Shown here: one piece after another, positions 6,253-10,500 of the stretch
Layout of the letters: each line of letters opens with the position of its first letter
Numbering within the stretch: the stretch's first letter is position 1
Source of the DNA: Acidobacteriota bacterium
GTDB lineage: Bacteria; Acidobacteriota; Blastocatellia; RBC074
Assembly (NCBI GenBank): GCA_017991275.1
Contig: JAGNMH010000110.1
Location: 1 to 10,500 of the forward strand
Direction: 5' to 3'
DNA: 10,500 nucleotides
Program-made: the position numbers and the translations under genes
The notes under the pieces: model-generated
The model's input: only the letters and a program-made list of their open reading frames with translations
Databases searched by the model: none
What the model was told of the DNA's origin: nothing

Positions 6253-6687
6253 ATGAAAATACTGATTGGAATTGATGATTCTAAGTTTTCTCAGGCTGCG
6301 GTCGAATCGGTAGCTGGTCGTTCATGGACGCCGGGCACTGAGATTAAAGTGGTTTCCGCGATCGAGCCGCCATTTGTTCCCGGCGCGGAAGGGGTTGGTC
6401 AGGAAGGGAACCATTACGAAATCGCGCGCAAGTTGATAGACAAGGCCATTGCTGCTTTTCGTGCCAGCAAAAATCATTTTGAAATGTCAGGCGAAATTAT
6501 CGAAGGTTCTGCCAAGCAGGTCATCCTGGATGAAGCCGAGAACTGGAAAGCCGATTTGATTGTAGTTGGTTCGCATGGTCGCCGAGGGCTGGATCGCTTT
6601 TTGCTCGGTTCGGTTTCTCAGGCAGTCGCCTTACACGCAAAGTGTTCGGTGGAAATTGTGCGGACTCCAAAAGCTCAAACTGCCTGA
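6253..6687 (+). CDS. Universal stress protein (UspA family)
   Basis: A single-domain Usp of 144 residues, the usual length, cytoplasmic. The N-terminal strand MKILIGIDDSKFSQAAV and the C-terminal nucleotide-binding signature VVGSHGRRGLDRFLLGSVSQAV (G-2x-G-9x-G-S type) mark it as a probable ATP-binding member. The start ATG 6253 is chosen because AAGGAGGGAGA lies just before it and the family begins with this first strand; the in-frame ATG 15 codons upstream would add an unrelated tail and lie on a hairpin. It closes the carbonic anhydrase-SulP gene series. Usp proteins are often encoded beside SulP transporters, perhaps as nucleotide-sensing regulators of transport, but a specific role here is inference. 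A long hairpin at 6732-6767 follows. Confidence 0.93.
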   Translation: MKILIGIDDSKFSQAAVESVAGRSWTPGTEIKVVSAIEPPFVPGAEGVGQEGNHYEIARKLIDKAIAAFRASKNHFEMSGEIIEGSAKQVILDEAENWKADLIVVGSHGRRGLDRFLLGSVSQAVALHAKCSVEIVRTPKAQTA

Positions 6688-6731
6688 ACATTCGACTCTA
6701 AAAATCCGCCGCCGTTATAAACAGTAAAAGA

Positions 6732-6767
6732 CAGGATTAACAAGAAACCTTTTCTTTGTTAATCCTG
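6732..6767 (+). terminator. Hairpin downstream of usp, probable end of the first operon
   Basis: A 12-bp perfect stem, CAGGATTAACAA / TTGTTAATCCTG, can extend by GAAA/TTTC to a 3-nt loop across one bulged base. The following sequence GTCGGCTTTATTT is only moderately T-rich and begins 6-7 nt late, so termination is plausible but not certain. It lies 45 nt past the stress-protein stop. Within the gene-free stretch 6688-7108 the other recognisable elements are the tandem activator site and the sigma-54 promoter. Confidence 0.55.
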
Positions 6768-6788
6768 GTCGGCTTTATTTAAGCTTGT

Positions 6789-6828
6789 GCGACGTATTGT
6801 CCCGGTCGTGAGGCGATTTGTCCCGGCT
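6789..6828 (+). promoter_or_regulatory. Tandem upstream activator site of the second operon
   Basis: Two copies spaced 21 bp: GCGACGTATTGTCCCGGTC (6789-6807) and GAGGCGATTTGTCCCGGCT (6810-6828), sharing TTGTCCCGG. Each contains the dyad GRC-N5-GYC. The nearer copy's TG (T at 6819) lies exactly 70 bp before the T of the -24 element (6889), the same distance as upstream of the first operon. This matches the expected placement of an NtrC-family binding site. Confidence 0.75.
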
Positions 6829-6887
6829 GAACTTGTTGACAAAGCAGAGTTCAACCATAAACCTTATCTAAACCAGAAATTTATCCA

Positions 6888-6903
6888 CTGGCATAGCCAT
6901 TGC
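6888..6903 (+). promoter_or_regulatory. Sigma-54 promoter of the SulP-carbonic anhydrase-DabA operon
   Basis: CTGGCATAGCCATTGC matches TGGCAC-N5-TTGC with one change (T for C at the last -24 base) and keeps the GG and GC. The predicted start is near 6915, leaving a leader of about 194 nt, similar to the first operon. The upstream tandem site at an identical distance strongly supports it. Confidence 0.78.
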
Positions 6904-7108
6904 TGCCTATCCTCAAGTCGCACTTCTTTCAAGTTCTTCAAGCTTTAAGAAAAAGAATTTAACTGCGAATAAGCTTGGGAAAAGCACATGAGCAGTCAAA
7001 AACAGTGGTTTAACCGTTCTCGGCCCATGTTATTCGTGGTCGTTTGTAGTGAAGCGTTATTTTTAATAGCTACAACAAATCAAAACTAAGGCAATAGAGT
7101 ATTAACTT

Positions 7109-8680
7109 ATGAAATCAAGGTTAGCTTATCTAAAAACAGATTTGGTGTCGGGGTTGGTGGTTTTTTTGGTGGCGTTGCCGCTCTGTCTGGGCATTGCACT
7201 TGCCAGCGGAGCGCCGCTGTTTTCGGGCATCATTGCCGGCATTATCGGAGGTATCGTCGTCGGCTCGCTCAGCCATTCGGAGCTGAGTGTTTCGGGACCT
7301 GCCGCCGGGTTAACCGCAATTGTGTTGGTGGCTATCAGCACTCTTGGATCGTTCGAGACATTTTTGATGGCGGTGATTTTGGCTGGATTGATGCAAATCG
7401 CACTTGGATTTGCCAAAGCCGGGACGATTTCAAATTACTTTCCGTCAAACGTGATTGAAGGAATGCTGGCTGCCATCGGAGTCATCATCATACTGAAGCA
7501 ATTGCCGCACGCCGTCGGTTACGACAAAGACAACGAAGGCGACTTTTTCTTCATTGAAAAAGGAACCGGGCATAACACGTTTTCCGCCCTGATTGACGCG
7601 GTGAATTATTCGCATCTGGGAGCGATCATTGTCACAGTGGTTTCGTTGGTCATTTTGATTTCCTGGACGAAAGTGGAGTTTCTGAAAAAGATAAAAGTCA
7701 TTCCCGGTGCCTTAGTGGCGGTTATCGTTGGTGTGATTCTGAATGAAATCTTCAAAGCCAGCGGGGCGAATCTGGAGATTTCTCAGGAGCATCTGGTCAG
7801 TTTGCCGATTCCTTCGTCGTTTTCGGACTTTCTGAGCCAGTTTTCCCGTCCTAATTTTTCAGCAGTTATGAACGTAGATGTCTGGATTGTCGCCGCCACG
7901 ATTGCCGCAGTTGCCAGCATTGAAACTCTGCTTTGCATAGAAGCGGCAGACAAGATGGATCCGTTGAAAAGGTTTACCAGCACAAACACAGAGCTTAAAG
8001 CTCAAGGCGTTGGAAACCTTATCAGTGGGTTTATTGGCGGCCTTCCAATGACTTCGGTGATTATCAGAACTTCGGCGAACGTAAATTCGGGAGCGAGAAC
8101 CAAAATCTCAGCCATCGCTCACGGTTTTTTTCTATTGATCGCTGTAATAGCAATTCCCTCCATCCTTAATAGAATTCCGTTGGCTTGTTTGGCCGCCATA
8201 TTGTTGATGACTGGCTGGAAATTAGCGAACCCCTCGGTATTCAAACATATGTGGGATAACGGGAAACTTCAGTTTGCGCCGTTCATTGTTACGGTTGTGG
8301 CAGTTGTGTTTACCGACCTGCTGAAGGGCGTGGCAGTCGGACTGGCCGTCAGTATTTTCTTTATCCTCAGAGACAATATGAAGCTGGCTTATTTCTTTAA
8401 GAAAGAAGAACACCACGCAGGGGAGACCATTCACATTGACCTGGCCCAGGAAGTGTCGTTTTTGAACAAAGCTGCAATCAAACAAACTCTGGCGCACCTG
8501 CCGGAAAGTAGCAGCGTAATAATCAATGCCAGCAACTCCGCTTACATTGATCACGATGTTGTCGAACTGATCAGGGACTTTGTCAATCTGGGATCAAAAG
8601 ACAAAGGCATTGCCGTCAGTCTGGTTGGATTCAAGGAAGCTTACAGGCTGGAAAACACCAGTCACGTCAGCTCTTACTGA
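7109..8680 (+). CDS. SulP family anion (probable bicarbonate) transporter with STAS domain (second copy)
   Basis: An inner-membrane SulP/SLC26 transporter of 523 residues. The first membrane segment carries the family signature (LVSGLVVFLVALPLCLGIALASGAP, about 12-36), followed by ELSVSGPAAGLTAIV (62-76); about 10-14 hydrophobic segments run to residue 425. A short STAS domain occupies about 440-520 (HIDLAQEVSFLNKAAIKQTL, YIDHDVVELIRDF). It is a distant paralogue of the SulP at 4575-6155: the same landmarks (SIETLLC.EAADKMD, GGLPMTSVIIRTSANVNSGARTK) with many differences elsewhere, so it is not a recent duplicate. The ribosome site is weak (no good GGAGG within 12 nt), so translation may be low or helped by other means; ATG 7109 still gives a normal family N-terminus. 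It is the first gene after a sigma-54 promoter and 43 nt before a carbonic anhydrase gene, which favours bicarbonate as substrate over sulfate. Confidence 0.94.
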   Translation: MKSRLAYLKTDLVSGLVVFLVALPLCLGIALASGAPLFSGIIAGIIGGIVVGSLSHSELSVSGPAAGLTAIVLVAISTLGSFETFLMAVILAGLMQIALGFAKAGTISNYFPSNVIEGMLAAIGVIIILKQLPHAVGYDKDNEGDFFFIEKGTGHNTFSALIDAVNYSHLGAIIVTVVSLVILISWTKVEFLKKIKVIPGALVAVIVGVILNEIFKASGANLEISQEHLVSLPIPSSFSDFLSQFSRPNFSAVMNVDVWIVAATIAAVASIETLLCIEAADKMDPLKRFTSTNTELKAQGVGNLISGFIGGLPMTSVIIRTSANVNSGARTKISAIAHGFFLLIAVIAIPSILNRIPLACLAAILLMTGWKLANPSVFKHMWDNGKLQFAPFIVTVVAVVFTDLLKGVAVGLAVSIFFILRDNMKLAYFFKKEEHHAGETIHIDLAQEVSFLNKAAIKQTLAHLPESSSVIINASNSAYIDHDVVELIRDFVNLGSKDKGIAVSLVGFKEAYRLENTSHVSSY

Positions 8681-8723
8681 TCGAAAAACAATAAACAAAA
8701 AGGAAGAGAGTGGAGGTAATAAA

Positions 8724-9404
8724 ATGAGAACTTTGACCAAGGAACTTCAAGAAAAAATGACTCCTGTTGACGCTTTAGAGGTGTTGAAGGCTGGTAATCA
8801 GAGGTTTATCAGCAACCTGAAAGCCAATCGGAATTTGTTGCAGCAAGCCAATGAAACGCGCGAAGGCCAATGGCCGTTCGCCACAATTCTAAGCTGCATA
8901 GACAGTCGGACTTCAGCCGAACTGATTTTCGATCAGGGGCTTGGCGACATCATGTCCATTCGCATCGCAGGTAACATCGTCAACACGGATATTATTGGCA
9001 GCATGGAATTTGCCTGCAAAGTCATCGGCACCAAGCTGCTGGTTGTTATGGGCCATACAAATTGCGGGGCCGTTAAAGGCGCCTGCGACCACATAGAGAT
9101 GGGGAATCTGACTGAGTTACTGGCCAAGTTGCAGCCAGCGGTTTACGAAGAAAGAACCTTTACCAACCCGGAAGAAAGAAGCTCTTCAAACTATAAGTTC
9201 GTGGAAAACGTGACCACCATCAACGTCAGCCGTTCGGTTAAATCCATCATCAGTCGAAGCTATATCCTGGAACAGATGGTGGAAAAAGGTGAAATCGGAA
9301 TCATTGGAGCAATGCATGATTTGGAATCCGGAGCTGTGACTTTTTACGAAGATACCTTTTTCATGTCGAGGAAAGACATAACAACCAAAACGAAGTCTAA
9401 ATAA
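8724..9404 (+). CDS. Beta-class carbonic anhydrase (second copy)
   Basis: A 226-residue cytoplasmic zinc enzyme for CO2/bicarbonate interconversion. Zinc ligands are C58 (LSCIDSRTSAEL), H111 and C114 (GHTNCGAVKGA), with D60-R62 as the catalytic pair; SIRIAGNIVN (78-87) is the family segment. The start at ATG 8724 is supported by GTGGAGG 7 nt upstream and by the normal beginning MRTLTKELQEKMTPVDALEVLKAGNQRF; an in-frame ATG within the SulP gene would add 48 unrelated residues. It differs clearly from the anhydrase at 3703-4395 (longer N-terminal arm, CIDSRTSAE against CSDSRVVPD), so the two come from different beta-class subgroups. It sits between a SulP transporter gene and a DabA-like gene 13 nt downstream, in one operon. 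Confidence 0.96.
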   Translation: MRTLTKELQEKMTPVDALEVLKAGNQRFISNLKANRNLLQQANETREGQWPFATILSCIDSRTSAELIFDQGLGDIMSIRIAGNIVNTDIIGSMEFACKVIGTKLLVVMGHTNCGAVKGACDHIEMGNLTELLAKLQPAVYEERTFTNPEERSSSNYKFVENVTTINVSRSVKSIISRSYILEQMVEKGEIGIIGAMHDLESGAVTFYEDTFFMSRKDITTKTKSK

Positions 9405-9417
9405 CAGTTGTGACAAA

Positions 9418-10500
9418 ATGATTGCCGAGCTAGCCAACAATTCACCTTCAGAAAAAGCTATCGGGCCTAAGCATTTGCAGAATGCGGTTGCCAACGCGGC
9501 GCATTATCTGCCCGCGCAAGGCCCAATAGGCGTGTTTATACATCACAACACGTTGCATGCTTTTCAGCATTTGCCTTTTGAAAAAGCAGTTCAGAAAGCG
9601 GCACGGCTGTTTGGGACTGAGCCTTTTATGACAGAGGCGGCTTATCGAACAGAACTGTCAGCCGGGCGGATTCACTTGCAAGACCTGGAACTGGTGCTGG
9701 CAAACGAGGCGGATAAGGAAGTTCTGTCTGGTTGCTTGACCCGCCGCGAGTTGCGGCGCGCGATGCTCGATCCCGGATTACGTTCAATTACGCCCGAAAA
9801 CATCGAATGGTTGATGGACGAAAATGAATTGCTGGATGGTTTGCGCCCGGACCTGGGTCAAACCAAACGGCAAGCCCTATTAAATGGCGGTGGCGAAAGT
9901 GCTGCCGTGCGAGCCTTGTTTGCCGCTTGTTATCGCCGGATGCCGAATCCTGAGCCGGCATCGCCTACATCACCGGCGCGTCCGCAAAATGCGTTACTGG
10001 CTTTAACCGGAATTGACACCGATGAAACCATAAATGCCTGGCTGATACGTTTTTGCTCTGTGTTTCTGGATCAGGGGCAATCCTATTGGCCAATGCCGCT
10101 GCGCGAAGAAGGGTTTTATAAATCGGTTCGCGCGTTGATTGCTCAGCCGGGTTTGTTGCCGCCCGATTTGCTGGTTGGACTTAAGCAGACTTTCGAACGG
10201 CAGGAACGTCGGCAGATGAAAGCCGATGAAGTCGTGCTCGATTGCCTGAACAAATTCGCCGCGCCCCAATCGGAATGGGAGTTGTTGCTGACAGCCGAAC
10301 TGCTGGCTTTGCCGGGTTGGGCTGGGTTGATGCGAAAGCTGGAAGAAGAACCGGCCTTGGCTCCTTATGAACAAGTCACATGTTCGTTGATGGATTTTCT
10401 GGCCGTCCGTTTGACGATGACCGTGGTTGCCAGCGAAAACGCCTGGCGTGAACGTGGAACGGAGCAACAATTCTGGTCGCTTTGGCGCAAACCTGTTGCG
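9418..10500 (+). CDS. dabA: DabA-like inorganic carbon transporter subunit (DUF2309/UPF0753), 5' part, runs off window
   Basis: An open frame of 361 codons from ATG 9418 with no stop before the window end. The N-terminal block, LPAQGPIGVFIHHNTLHAFQHLPFEKAV (about 31-58), is the diagnostic start of DUF2309/DabA proteins, which usually run to roughly 800-1100 residues. DabA is a cytoplasmic-face, zinc-binding, carbonic-anhydrase-like subunit that, with the membrane protein DabB, drives energy-coupled conversion of CO2 to bicarbonate inside the cell. Its zinc site (a Cys-x-Asp pair and later His and Cys) would lie beyond this fragment, so it cannot be checked here. The start is 13 nt after the anhydrase stop codon, with a poor ribosome site, which hints at translational coupling. 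No DabB-like gene lies upstream; the preceding genes are SulP and carbonic anhydrase. A DabB gene might follow outside the window. Confidence 0.9.
   Translation, partial: MIAELANNSPSEKAIGPKHLQNAVANAAHYLPAQGPIGVFIHHNTLHAFQHLPFEKAVQKAARLFGTEPFMTEAAYRTELSAGRIHLQDLELVLANEADKEVLSGCLTRRELRRAMLDPGLRSITPENIEWLMDENELLDGLRPDLGQTKRQALLNGGGESAAVRALFAACYRRMPNPEPASPTSPARPQNALLALTGIDTDETINAWLIRFCSVFLDQGQSYWPMPLREEGFYKSVRALIAQPGLLPPDLLVGLKQTFERQERRQMKADEVVLDCLNKFAAPQSEWELLLTAELLALPGWAGLMRKLEEEPALAPYEQVTCSLMDFLAVRLTMTVVASENAWRERGTEQQFWSLWRKPVA

Noticed and set aside
8580..8723. Upstream in-frame start for the second carbonic anhydrase
   Set aside because: It would overlap the SulP 3' end by 101 bp and add 48 unrelated residues; ATG 8724 has GTGGAGG at good spacing.
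10003..10470. Minus-strand open frame of 155 codons
   Set aside because: Lies wholly opposite the DabA-like coding frame, which has diagnostic family sequence; no ribosome site or recognisable domain.

Overview
The window reads as a bacterial chromosome segment of moderate GC content from a Gram-negative lineage. An outer-membrane DUF2490 protein and exported proteins with signal peptides point to two membranes. The small exported protein, the GGAGG-rich ribosome sites and the overall gene style suggest Acidobacteriota (possibly Blastocatellia), but that placement is an impression and not proven here.

Layout: (1) 1-1908, plus strand: the C-terminal part of a sensor histidine kinase and a complete NtrC-type response regulator that should activate sigma-54 promoters. 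(2) 1919-3347: a minus-strand gene for a small exported protein with its own terminator, then a plus-strand DUF2490 outer-membrane protein gene. The 276-bp divergent gap holds a consensus sigma-54 promoter facing left, a near-consensus one facing right, and a 21-bp tandem repeat between them. (3) 3348-6687: a first inorganic-carbon operon, beta-carbonic anhydrase - SulP transporter - universal stress protein, headed by a perfect sigma-54 promoter with a tandem upstream site. A 136-bp IS66-like miniature element with 8-bp target duplications sits between the anhydrase and transporter genes. (4) 6688-10500: a second operon, SulP transporter - beta-carbonic anhydrase - DabA-like (DUF2309) protein running off the window, again headed by a sigma-54 type promoter and tandem upstream site.

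How it fits together: the two large operons carry two SulP anion/bicarbonate transporters, two different beta-carbonic anhydrases and a DabA homologue, which together look like a bicarbonate uptake/CO2 hydration module. Both operon promoters share one design: two copies of a motif resembling GRC-N5-GYC spaced 21 bp apart, with the nearer copy exactly 70 bp upstream of the -24 element. The divergent promoter region has a related tandem repeat one helical turn closer. The simplest reading is a local sigma-54 regulon run by the adjacent two-component system, controlling carbon uptake genes plus two envelope proteins. The genes and promoter motifs are read directly; the regulatory link and the carbon-uptake role are inference.
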